DNA from: an uncultured Bacteroidales bacterium
GTDB taxonomy: Bacteria > Bacteroidota > Bacteroidia > Bacteroidales > UBA932
DNA length: 35,718 nucleotides
Assembly (NCBI GenBank): GCA_949294195.1
Contig: CASFGK010000025.1
Span: 1 to 35,718 of the forward strand
Direction: 5' to 3'
Position numbers and translations under genes: made by a program. Positions 24,628 through 32,478 of this stretch are shown one piece after another. Within the stretch, counting starts at the first letter, position 1, and each line of letters begins with the position of its first letter. Below the pieces are notes generated by a model that had not been told where the DNA came from, searched no databases, and worked only from the letters and a program-made list of their open reading frames with translations.

Positions 24628-26835
24628 CTATTCATAGACCAATTCCAAAGCATCCACCATAAGTATGCTTCCGAAATTGCCTTCGTAGGATTCATTATCT
24701 CTGATTATCAGATTGAAATTACCGGTAACGGCAGGTTTTTCTGCCATAGTGGACTTGAATATGATATATATGCTGTCCGCTTGCCTGTTCATGTCCTGAT
24801 AGGTCAGCGGAAATTCTGCTTTAGTCCAGTCTGAAGAGGAGCCCAGATCTGATTCTGCAGAAGTTATGACATTCCCGTCCCTGTCCCTAAGTTCAAATTT
24901 GACATATGCCGTTTCATTGTCTTTTGGCATATATTTGTAGTAAAACCGGAAAGTATCAGGTCTGCTTTTAAATGCATGTCCTTCGGAAGTGCGGTTTCCC
25001 TTGTCATCCGATGTTCCTATGAACAATTCTCCCGCCACTCTGTCTCCGACTAAAGCAGCGTCTGTAAGCCAGTCTCCCACATTCACGGAATAAACCATTG
25101 CGGCATGGGAGCCTTGACATGCGTCTGTCGTGTACGCTACAGTCGGGAATCGTACCCAGTTCCAGTTAGCACTGGCAACGCTGGTTGACGACGGCATGGT
25201 CTTCTTGCTGTTTACTGCCCACCATTTGTCATTTTCGTTTCCCCAGGGCTGGTCCCAGTCTATGTCATGAGAGTGAGAACCGAAAAAATTATAAGTGAAC
25301 TTATGTGTCCGGGTTGTCCAGTCTTCAAATCCTGAATTGCCGATCTGGGCTGCAGGTTCCGTGGTAATAGTGGCAATATTTGTAGCCAGATGCTCATTCG
25401 AGTTGTATATGACACGGACTTCATATTCAGTTTCAGGAACCAGGCCTTTTATTTCCGGAAGGCCGAACTGCTGTCCAGTCCCCGCGCCGGAGGATTTTAC
25501 TTCAGACCATTTTTCCGCATTGGTTTTCCTGTACTGTACGGACAGTGCGTCCGGATTGCCGACATTTACAGCAGCACTGAGTCCGGAAAGCCTCCTTGCA
25601 AAAGCATTGGACTGGTTTATTTCTGAAGCAGAGAATTCCACAGGCTGCTGAATGACAGAAAATACGGCCGGTTCAGAAACAGTATGGCCGGCACTATCCG
25701 TTACCTCAAGCATGAAAGAACCTTCAAACAATCCCGACTCAGGCGAATATCTTATATTTTCGGAAAGATATGACAAATCAAAGTTGGCGAATCTCTGGCC
25801 TCTCATTTCCCGCGGCCATGTAAATCCCGCTGCTCTCAGGGAGGCTTCTGTCACAGGATCCAGAGCCGGATCTGCAAGATTCACCTTTTCGGGAACCCCC
25901 CTTTTTAACAGATAATCCGAATCTACTGTCAGGATACAGTCCTTGATCTTACCCATTGCAACTATATCCGCCTTGACGCCTTCGTACTCCACAGCTTCTA
26001 TGAAACTGAAAGTATTTTCTGCATCAAACCCTTTCTGGCTCAGAGTCACTGTGGGAACGTCCTGAGGAGCTGCGTCAAAAGGCACTTCATACTCTTTCGT
26101 AACATCTTCCGTCGAGACATCCACTTCGACGGAAATTCCGCCGACGGCACCTTCGCCTTCACTGAGCTCGACATTGAAAGTCACAAATGTATTGGGTTTG
26201 TATTCACGCGGTTCCAAAGATGCATAATACCATTTGGATGAAGCACTGTTATACACATAAAGTTCGTATACCAGCATTCCGGGAAGAATATATCCGGGAC
26301 GGGATTCATCCTTGACAAGTTCAAGCTCCTTGGAAGATGCTACATGTCTGACAATAGAATAATAATACGGATAGTCGGTACGGATGTTTTCACCGTAGTT
26401 TACAGTCACTTTCACCTTATTCATTCTGGCAACGGCCTCTATTGACTCTGTTTCCTGCGGCATGACGGTAAACTGCCGGTCTGCAGAAAACCACGCGGCA
26501 TTGAATCCCACACCGGCTGAATCTCCATATTGGGCCAAAAGCCGGTACTCTCCGGTATTCAAAGGAATTCTTTTGCCGCAAGAATTGGCATAGGTATCCC
26601 GGTAAAGTCTGATTCCCTGTAAACTGTATATTTCAACAATAAAGTCATCTGTATCCGGCACTCTTTCTTCCGTAGCTCTTGTCTGCACAGGACTTTCTTC
26701 TGTTCCGGACGAAGAAGCCGAGAGGGATATGGTGACACCTCCTGTTCCGGAGTCCGCAAAATCAAACGGTTCCTGTCTGGAACAGGAAAGACACATGATG
26801 AATAGTCCCAACGGTAAGAATCTTAAACGTCTCAT
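24628..26835 (-). CDS. DUF4493-type surface lipoprotein with FN3 and PCMD-like modules (first gene of the operon)
   Basis: The 735-residue protein starts with MRRLRFLPLGLFIM and a lipobox around Cys18 (CLSC; a Cys instead of the usual Leu at -3). Modules in order: DUF4493 (about 30-240), a middle module (about 250-400, with LDPVTEASLRAAG and LEVTDSAGHTVSEPAVFSV), an FN3-like module (about 410-500) and a C-terminal jelly-roll-like region (about 505-735). The last is PCMD-like but clearly more divergent than in the other two, with an SGFEDW opening and VDALELVYE ending. An insertion rich in Trp, His and Asn (SHSHDIDWDQPWGNENDKWW in part) might form a ligand pocket. It is the first gene of the operon, 39 bases before the next, and has its own promoter at 26860-26890. 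Confidence 0.83.
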   Translation of the reverse strand: MRRLRFLPLGLFIMCLSCSRQEPFDFADSGTGGVTISLSASSSGTEESPVQTRATEERVPDTDDFIVEIYSLQGIRLYRDTYANSCGKRIPLNTGEYRLLAQYGDSAGVGFNAAWFSADRQFTVMPQETESIEAVARMNKVKVTVNYGENIRTDYPYYYSIVRHVASSKELELVKDESRPGYILPGMLVYELYVYNSASSKWYYASLEPREYKPNTFVTFNVELSEGEGAVGGISVEVDVSTEDVTKEYEVPFDAAPQDVPTVTLSQKGFDAENTFSFIEAVEYEGVKADIVAMGKIKDCILTVDSDYLLKRGVPEKVNLADPALDPVTEASLRAAGFTWPREMRGQRFANFDLSYLSENIRYSPESGLFEGSFMLEVTDSAGHTVSEPAVFSVIQQPVEFSASEINQSNAFARRLSGLSAAVNVGNPDALSVQYRKTNAEKWSEVKSSGAGTGQQFGLPEIKGLVPETEYEVRVIYNSNEHLATNIATITTEPAAQIGNSGFEDWTTRTHKFTYNFFGSHSHDIDWDQPWGNENDKWWAVNSKKTMPSSTSVASANWNWVRFPTVAYTTDACQGSHAAMVYSVNVGDWLTDAALVGDRVAGELFIGTSDDKGNRTSEGHAFKSRPDTFRFYYKYMPKDNETAYVKFELRDRDGNVITSAESDLGSSSDWTKAEFPLTYQDMNRQADSIYIIFKSTMAEKPAVTGNFNLIIRDNESYEGNFGSILMVDALELVYE

Positions 26836-26859
26836 CTGTAATTATGGTTAAAAATCGTG

Positions 26860-26890
26860 CAAAGATATGTCTTTCTTTCCTCATATCCAA
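26860..26890 (-). promoter_or_regulatory. Promoter of the lipoprotein/barrel operon
   Basis: On the minus strand, TTG (forward 26888-26890) is followed after exactly 20 bases by TATCTTTG (forward 26860-26867). Transcription should start near 26853, leaving a leader of about 20 bases before the ATG at 26835. No inverted repeats typical of invertible promoters flank it. Confidence 0.7.
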
Positions 26891-27040
26891 CTTTATGAAC
26901 AGATTGGTCATCCTTCATGGCAATCAATACGGACTGCAATCATACAGGAATCAGTATTTCCATATATATTTGAAAAATGTTTCCGGAAAGGGTCGGATAG
27001 CGTGGATACAAATAAATTTCCGTTGCACCCGGCTTTTTCT
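26891..27040. other. AT-rich intergenic spacer between divergent operons
   Basis: This stretch lies between the promoter of the lipoprotein operon and that of parE. I see no convincing gene, repeat or RNA structure in it; the short open frames on both strands lack protein features. Confidence 0.5.
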
Positions 27041-27048
27041 TATTTTTG
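27041..27048 (+). promoter_or_regulatory. Promoter -7 element for parE
   Basis: TATTTTTG lies 36 bases before the chosen parE start. The upstream box is weak: TTTC at 27017-27020, 20 bases before. Confidence 0.5.
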
Positions 27049-27083
27049 CAGAAATTTGGCTTTAGAAAAAGGTTTTGGAAAAT

Positions 27084-28988
27084 ATGGCTGACGAAACAGT
27101 AAACTACACCGGCGACAACATCAAGACATTGGAGTGGAACGAGCATATCCGCAAGAGGGCGGGCATGTACATCGGAAGACTCGGTAACGGGGACAACCCG
27201 GGAGACGGGATTTACGTCCTTCTGAAAGAGGTGATAGACAACTCCATCGATGAGTTTACAATGGGTTTCGGGAAAGCCATTAACATCTCCATTGAGGGCA
27301 AGGAAGTGACAGTGAGGGACTTCGGTCGTGGAATTCCTCTTGACAAGGTAGTCGATGTCGTCAGCAAGCTGAACACGGGAGGAAAGTTCGATGATGCGGC
27401 TTTCAAGAAATCAGTCGGGCTGAACGGAGTGGGAACAAAGGCTGTCAACGCCCTTTCGTCTTCCTTTTATGTGGAATCCTACAGGGACGGACAGGCTTCC
27501 CACGCATCATTCAGCAAGGGAGTGCTTCTCGATTCAGGATTCACGGAAACCAAAGAAAAAAACGGTACCATGGTAAAATTCACTCCGGACGGGGAGATGT
27601 TCGGGAACTTCGCATACAATATGGAATATGTGGAGTCAATGGTGAAAAACTATGCATACCTGAAAAAAGGGCTGACCCTGAATGTAAACGGGACGGCTTT
27701 CATCTCCAAAAACGGGCTTCTTGACCTGATCAACGACAGTATTTCGGAAGAACCGCTGTATCCGCCTGTACATCTGGAAGGGGAAGACATTGAAATCGTC
27801 CTTACGCACGGAAACAGCTACGGGGAAAATATCGTCTCGTTTGTCAACGGCCAGAATACCAGGGACGGCGGTACCCATCTGGCCGCTTTCAGAGAAGCTG
27901 TCGCCAAGACTGTCAAGGAATTCTTCAAGAAGGACTATGCCCCGGAAGACATCAGGCAGGGTATCGTCGGGGCAGTCAGCATCCAGATTCAGGAACCTCA
28001 CTTCGAATCCCAGACAAAAATCAAGCTCGGATCCACATACATGTGGGAAAAGACCGTAAAGAACGAGGACGGGTCGCTGAGCACTGACCGCGGGCCGACC
28101 ATAAGATCTTTCGTAAATGACTTCATAAAGACCAATCTTGACAACTTCCTGCACATCCATAAGGATGTGGCAGCGGCAATGCAGGAGAAAATAATCGCAT
28201 CCGAGCAGGAGCGCAAGGAAATCTCCGGCATACAGAAGAAAACCAAGGAAAGGAACAAGCGGACAAACGTATACAACAAGAAACTGCGCGACTGCCGTGT
28301 ACACTACAACGACAAGCTTCCGGCAAGCAGGCAGGAGCTTGCAGAACGGACAAGCATATTCATCACCGAGGGAGACTCTGCAAGCGGAACCATTACCAAA
28401 GCCCGTGACGCAGAGACCCAGGCAGTATTCAGTCTGAGAGGAAAACCGATCAACTGCTACAAGGAGAGCCGGAAGAAAGTGGCTGAAAACGAAGAGTTGA
28501 GCCTGCTAATAGCAGCACTCGGAGTAGAAGAGGATATGGCGGACCTAAGATACAACAACATCATTGTAGCCACTGATGCCGATGATGACGGGATGCACAT
28601 CCGAATGCTTGTGGTCACATTCCTGCTGAAATACTACCCCGACCTGGTGCGCAGAGGTCACGTACATATTCTGCAGACACCGCTTTTCAGGGTAAGGAAC
28701 AAAAAAGACACGCGTTACTGCTACAGTAGCGACGAGAAGGAAGCTGCTATCAAGGCTTTGAAAAACGGCGTGGAAACCACCAGATTCAAAGGTCTGGGGG
28801 AAATTTCCGCCGACGAGTTCAAAAGCTTCATCGGGGATGGCATGAGACTTGACCTCGTGCAGCTCAGCGATGAAGAATCCATTTCCGAGCTCATGGAGTT
28901 CTACATGGGCGACAACACTATCGACAGACAGAATTTCATCCGCCGGAACCTCCGCTCCGAAGAGGAACTGGAAGATGTAAACATTTGA
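27084..28988 (+). CDS. parE: DNA topoisomerase IV subunit B (ParE)
   Basis: ParE is the ATPase subunit of topoisomerase IV, which separates linked daughter chromosomes. From the ATG at 27084 it has 634 residues; an in-frame TTG at 27075 would add three and is less likely. The GHKL ATPase motifs are present (EVIDNSIDE, GRGIPLDK, GVGTKAVNALSS). The TOPRIM motifs EGDSASG and DADDDGMH follow in the second half. The opening NEHIRKRAGMYIGRLGNG and the sequence between motifs fit ParE of Bacteroidota rather than GyrB. The partner parC is not in the window. Two lipid-related genes follow after 6 and 11 bases. Confidence 0.9.
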   Translation: MADETVNYTGDNIKTLEWNEHIRKRAGMYIGRLGNGDNPGDGIYVLLKEVIDNSIDEFTMGFGKAINISIEGKEVTVRDFGRGIPLDKVVDVVSKLNTGGKFDDAAFKKSVGLNGVGTKAVNALSSSFYVESYRDGQASHASFSKGVLLDSGFTETKEKNGTMVKFTPDGEMFGNFAYNMEYVESMVKNYAYLKKGLTLNVNGTAFISKNGLLDLINDSISEEPLYPPVHLEGEDIEIVLTHGNSYGENIVSFVNGQNTRDGGTHLAAFREAVAKTVKEFFKKDYAPEDIRQGIVGAVSIQIQEPHFESQTKIKLGSTYMWEKTVKNEDGSLSTDRGPTIRSFVNDFIKTNLDNFLHIHKDVAAAMQEKIIASEQERKEISGIQKKTKERNKRTNVYNKKLRDCRVHYNDKLPASRQELAERTSIFITEGDSASGTITKARDAETQAVFSLRGKPINCYKESRKKVAENEELSLLIAALGVEEDMADLRYNNIIVATDADDDGMHIRMLVVTFLLKYYPDLVRRGHVHILQTPLFRVRNKKDTRYCYSSDEKEAAIKALKNGVETTRFKGLGEISADEFKSFIGDGMRLDLVQLSDEESISELMEFYMGDNTIDRQNFIRRNLRSEEELEDVNI

Positions 28989-28994
28989 TATATT

Positions 28995-29546
28995 ATGTGG
29001 AAAAGATTTTGCGGATTCCTGCTCAGGGCAATGGGATGGACAGCAATGGAACCACCTGTCCCTGAAGACAAATGCGTTATCCTTGGTGTACCGCACACCT
29101 CCATGTGGGATTTCGTGGTATCATATCTATACTATACCTCAGTAGGCGGAAAGGCCAACGTAATGATTGCAAAGGAATTTTTCTGGTGGCCTTTGGGTGC
29201 GATACTTAGAGCGTTAGGGGCGGTGCCAGTGGACAGGAAAAGCCCTACTTCACTGATGGTAAGTCTCATACATGAGATGAACAAGGCTGAAAAAATGCAT
29301 CTGGCAATTGCTCCTGAAGGAACCCGGAAAGCCGTGAAAAGATGGAAGACAGGATTCCATACCATAGCGCAGGAATGCAATGTGCCCGTATATCTCGGAT
29401 ATTTCGACTGGAAGACAAAGCGCGTCGGCAGAGGTCAGAAATTCGAAATTTCGGATGATGCAAGGACAGATATGAAGCGCATACAGGAAATATACGAGCA
29501 GATGCACATGGAAGGCAAGCACCGTGACAGATATGTAACCCATTAA
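28995..29546 (+). CDS. PlsC-like 1-acylglycerol-phosphate acyltransferase family protein
   Basis: This short (183-residue) acyltransferase has the catalytic H-x4-D motif His34-TSMW-Asp39, then GAVPVDRKS at about 75-83 and EGTR at 108-111. These are the first three conserved blocks of the glycerolipid acyltransferase family, which transfers an acyl chain to a lysophospholipid or related acceptor at the inner membrane. It lacks an N-terminal membrane helix, so it may attach peripherally. The acceptor is unknown. It starts 6 bases after parE and ends 11 bases before a ligase gene that could supply its activated acyl chain. Confidence 0.87.
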   Translation: MWKRFCGFLLRAMGWTAMEPPVPEDKCVILGVPHTSMWDFVVSYLYYTSVGGKANVMIAKEFFWWPLGAILRALGAVPVDRKSPTSLMVSLIHEMNKAEKMHLAIAPEGTRKAVKRWKTGFHTIAQECNVPVYLGYFDWKTKRVGRGQKFEISDDARTDMKRIQEIYEQMHMEGKHRDRYVTH

Positions 29547-29557
29547 AAGGTACTGGC

Positions 29558-31237
29558 ATGAACATCATATCAAAACACCTGATGAAACTGAGGGAGAAGT
29601 ACATCGACACGCTCTGCAAGCTGTACGAATACTCTACGACAATATATGAGAAAAACAGGCTGTCCCAGATGCTTGACTCTGATATGGGATACACTTACGG
29701 CAGCTTCAGGCGCAAATGCGATGAACTCTCACATCACCTTTCAAGATACGGTATCGGAGCCGGAGACAGAGTGGCTATTCTGTCACAGAACATGCCGAAC
29801 TGGACCGTAGCCATGTTCTCGCTCGTACCTTTCGGCCGTGTTTCGGTCCCGATTCTTCCAGACTCGTCGGAAAACGAAGTGACAAACATCCTTACCCACT
29901 CCGGTAGCAAGGCGATATTCGTCTCCAGGAGACTTCTGCACAAGCTGAGCAAGGAATGCATGGACAGGATGGTGCTTGTAATCGATATAGAGACATTCGA
30001 GACAATCAAGAGAAACGACGAGGCATTCACCTGCGACGGAAAGGTTTCCCAGCCTCTTCCTGACGACCTTGCCACTATCATCTACACTTCCGGGACAACA
30101 GGAAACGCCAAAGGCGTAATGCTGAGCCACAGGAATCTCTGTGCGAACATCATGGCATCCCTGCATGCACACAAATGCACGGAAAAGGACGTGTGGCTGT
30201 CAATACTTCCTATGGCTCATACATACGAGCTGAGTATCGGTGTTCTCTACCCTATTTTCTGCGGAGCATGCGTGTATTACATTCAGAAGCCGCCTACTCC
30301 GACCGTACTGCTTGCTGCAATGAAAGCTGTGCGCCCTACAGTAATGCTGTCCGTACCGCTTATAATAGAAAAGATATACAGGAACAGCGTGGTTCCGACC
30401 ATACGCGGAAGCCGTGTGCTGAAATGGATGAAAAAACATACATACAGTCTTCTGTGCGTGCTGATTGGAATGAAGCTTAAGGCTACATTCGGAGGAAGGC
30501 TGAAGTTTTTCGGAATTGGAGGCTCCAAGCTTGATCTGTCAGTGGAAAAGTTCCTGAAAAAAGCGAAATTTCCATACGCCATCGGCTACGGCCTTACAGA
30601 AACGGCCCCTCTTATATGCAACGCCGGAGTCAAATACACCAAGCCTGGATCTACAGGTATCGCAGCCTACGGTGTAACAGTCAAGCTGCTTGATGTCAAT
30701 CCTGAAACAGGAGAAGGGGAAATAGTCTGCAAGGGAAACAATGTCATGCTCGGCTACTACAAGGATCCGGCAAGGACCAGATCTGTCTTTACTGATGACG
30801 GATGGTTCCGGACCAATGACCTCGCCACTGTAGACGACAAAGGACGCTACTATATCAAAGGACGCCTTAACAACATGATTCTGGGACCTTCAGGCGAAAA
30901 CATATATCCGGAAGAAATCGAGAATGTCATCAACAACATGGATGAAGTGAACGAATCCCTGGTAGTGGAGCGTGACGGCCGCCTGGTGGCTTTGGTGCAG
31001 TTTAACGACAATATCATCAACTGGAATCAGGAAGGAGAAGACCAGTTCTTCGAGAAACTTGAAGCAAGAAAGAAAGCAATCATGAACTACGTCAACAAGC
31101 ATGTCAGCAAGTTCTCGAAAATCAATGATGTTGAAGTCATGAAAGAGCCGTTTGAAAAGACTGCCACACAGAAAATCCGCAGATTCAAGTACAAGAAGGA
31201 CTCTGCCAAGGAGGATAAGGAAAAAGAAACAAAATGA
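29558..31237 (+). CDS. AMP-binding long-chain acyl-CoA (or acyl-ACP) ligase
   Basis: The enzyme activates a fatty acid through an acyl-adenylate. The 559-residue protein has the adenylation motif YTSGTTGNAKG (about 176-186), the GYGLTETAPL motif, GWFRTNDLA, and KGRLNNMILGPSGENIYPEE near the hinge. A C-terminal lysine lies in KTATQKIRR. All point to an intact ligase. No signal peptide or membrane helix is seen. Whether the acceptor is CoA or acyl carrier protein is not visible. Its position directly after a PlsC-like acyltransferase recalls the two halves of Aas, which recycles lysophospholipids. A shared terminator follows. Confidence 0.9.
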   Translation: MNIISKHLMKLREKYIDTLCKLYEYSTTIYEKNRLSQMLDSDMGYTYGSFRRKCDELSHHLSRYGIGAGDRVAILSQNMPNWTVAMFSLVPFGRVSVPILPDSSENEVTNILTHSGSKAIFVSRRLLHKLSKECMDRMVLVIDIETFETIKRNDEAFTCDGKVSQPLPDDLATIIYTSGTTGNAKGVMLSHRNLCANIMASLHAHKCTEKDVWLSILPMAHTYELSIGVLYPIFCGACVYYIQKPPTPTVLLAAMKAVRPTVMLSVPLIIEKIYRNSVVPTIRGSRVLKWMKKHTYSLLCVLIGMKLKATFGGRLKFFGIGGSKLDLSVEKFLKKAKFPYAIGYGLTETAPLICNAGVKYTKPGSTGIAAYGVTVKLLDVNPETGEGEIVCKGNNVMLGYYKDPARTRSVFTDDGWFRTNDLATVDDKGRYYIKGRLNNMILGPSGENIYPEEIENVINNMDEVNESLVVERDGRLVALVQFNDNIINWNQEGEDQFFEKLEARKKAIMNYVNKHVSKFSKINDVEVMKEPFEKTATQKIRRFKYKKDSAKEDKEKETK

Positions 31238-31249
31238 TACCCTGATATA

Positions 31250-31283
31250 AAAATAAAGCCGGATTGAAGTCCGGCTTTATTTT
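31250..31283. terminator. Bidirectional terminator between the ligase gene and rplI
   Basis: AATAAAGCCGGA and TCCGGCTTTATT form a perfect stem around TTGAAG, with A runs before and T runs after. It ends the parE operon on the plus strand and the rpsF-rpsR-rplI operon on the minus strand. Confidence 0.9.
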
Positions 31284-31302
31284 TATATTGGGAAGCGCTG
31301 TA

Positions 31303-31749
31303 TTATTCAGCGACAACTTCAAATTTGACTGTACCTTTGATATCCTTGTAGCATTTTACAGAAGCCTCGTATGTACCGACTTCCTTGACTGACTCGGATA
31401 CGATAGTTACATCCTTCTTGTCCACTTCAAGTCCTGCAGCAGCAAGAGCATCTGCAATCTGTGCGGTAGTGACAGAACCGTAAATCTTGCCTGACTCGCT
31501 AACCTTTACTGCTACTTTTACCGTAACCTCGGCAAGTTTTGCTGCAAGCGCCTCTGCATCAGCACGGAGTTTGGCCTCCTTGTGTGCACGCTGACGGATA
31601 TTCTCAGCGAGGACTTTCTTTGCGGATGGAGTTGCGAATATAGCAAATCCCTGAGGAATAAGGTAGTTGACAGCATAGCCTGTCTTCACTTCCACGATAT
31701 CGTCTGCATGGCCGAGATTAGCCACATCTTTCTTCAGTATGATTTCCAT
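31303..31749 (-). CDS. rplI: 50S ribosomal protein L9
   Basis: L9 binds 23S rRNA at the base of the L1 stalk. The 148-residue length is normal. The N-terminal domain opens MEIILKKDVANLGHADDIVEVKTGYAVNYLIPQG in the conserved form and includes the GYAxNxLIP motif. A long connecting helix (about 40-75) and a C-terminal domain follow. It is third in the rpsF-rpsR-rplI operon, 13 bases after rpsR. Confidence 0.97.
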   Translation of the reverse strand: MEIILKKDVANLGHADDIVEVKTGYAVNYLIPQGFAIFATPSAKKVLAENIRQRAHKEAKLRADAEALAAKLAEVTVKVAVKVSESGKIYGSVTTAQIADALAAAGLEVDKKDVTIVSESVKEVGTYEASVKCYKDIKGTVKFEVVAE

Positions 31750-31762
31750 ATAGCTTTCCTCC

Positions 31763-32029
31763 TTATTTCAAAAGATCGGTTACGTATGGGAGAAGCGCAA
31801 GATGTCTTGCACGCTTTACTGCCTGAGCCACTTTCCTCTGGAATTTGAGGGAAGTACCGGTCAGACGGCGAGGGAGAATCTTACCCTGCTCGTTAAGGAA
31901 CTTCTTGAGAAACTCAGCGTCCTTGTAATCGACATATTTGATACCTGCCTTTTTGAAACGGCAATATTTCTTTCTCTTAACCTCTACTGTAGGAGGATTG
32001 AGATAACGTATTTCGCTGTTCTGTGCCAT
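31763..32029 (-). CDS. rpsR: 30S ribosomal protein S18
   Basis: S18 forms a heterodimer with S6 on the platform of the small subunit. The 88-residue protein has the conserved [23 protein letters not shown] stretch in outline and [32 protein letters not shown] single cysteine is present, so it is not the zinc-binding four-cysteine form. It lies 5 bases after rpsF. Confidence 0.97.
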   Translation of the reverse strand: MAQNSEIRYLNPPTVEVKRKKYCRFKKAGIKYVDYKDAEFLKKFLNEQGKILPRRLTGTSLKFQRKVAQAVKRARHLALLPYVTDLLK

Positions 32030-32034
32030 GATTC

Positions 32035-32376
32035 TTACTCCTTGTTCTGTTTGTTAGCTCTTCTCTTCTCAGCATATGCAACGGCATGCTTGTCCATTGC
32101 GAATGTAAGGAAACGGATAATCCTCTCGTCACGACGATACTGGGTCTCGAGTACATCAATAAACTGAGTATCTGCCTTGAACTCAATAAGATAATAAAAA
32201 CCAGTGGTCTTCTTCTGGATCGGATAGGCAAGCTGCTTAAGTCCCCAATCCTCTTCGTACACCACCTCACCGCCATTCTCTTTGATGAGGCCGACGTACT
32301 TGGCAACCGCTTCCTTCATCTGAGCATCAGACAAAACGGGAGTTGCAATGAAAACGGTTTCGTACTGTTTGATCAT
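32035..32376 (-). CDS. rpsF: 30S ribosomal protein S6
   Basis: S6 binds S18 and the central domain of 16S rRNA. The 113-residue protein shows the family pattern [34 protein letters not shown] and [10 protein letters not shown] in outline. It is first in the operon; no priB or ssb gene lies between rpsF and rpsR. Its leader contains a hairpin that could be an autoregulatory site. Confidence 0.97.
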   Translation of the reverse strand: MIKQYETVFIATPVLSDAQMKEAVAKYVGLIKENGGEVVYEEDWGLKQLAYPIQKKTTGFYYLIEFKADTQFIDVLETQYRRDERIIRFLTFAMDKHAVAYAEKRRANKQNKE

Positions 32377-32409
32377 TTTGTTTGTAATTAATTGTTATAT
32401 TAATAAATA

Positions 32410-32446
32410 CAGCCCTTTCTGGGATAAAAATCCTCAAAAGGGGCTG
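32410..32446 (-). promoter_or_regulatory. Hairpin in the rpsF leader, possible S6:S18 control site
   Basis: On the minus strand CAGCCCCTTT pairs with AAAGGGCTG (one bulged C). An internal loop of TGA opposite CAG follows, then a GGAT/ATCC stem with a TTTT loop. A stem with a bulge and internal loop in this position recalls the S6:S18-binding leaders known in other bacteria, but I do not see the CCG element I recall from those. The expected start site lies near its 5' edge and may trim the outer pairs. Confidence 0.4.
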
Positions 32447-32478
32447 CAAAGATAGGAATTAATTTTCTTCTATCCAAA
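32447..32478 (-). promoter_or_regulatory. Promoter of the rpsF-rpsR-rplI operon
   Basis: On the minus strand TTTG (forward 32475-32478) is followed after exactly 20 bases by TATCTTTG (forward 32447-32454). The upstream box directly abuts the stop codon of the DUF1343 gene, and no terminator lies between, so read-through from glmM is also possible. Confidence 0.75.

Noticed and set aside
27075-27083. Extended parE start at TTG 27075
   Set aside because: It adds only three residues before an ATG at 27084, which is the more likely start.
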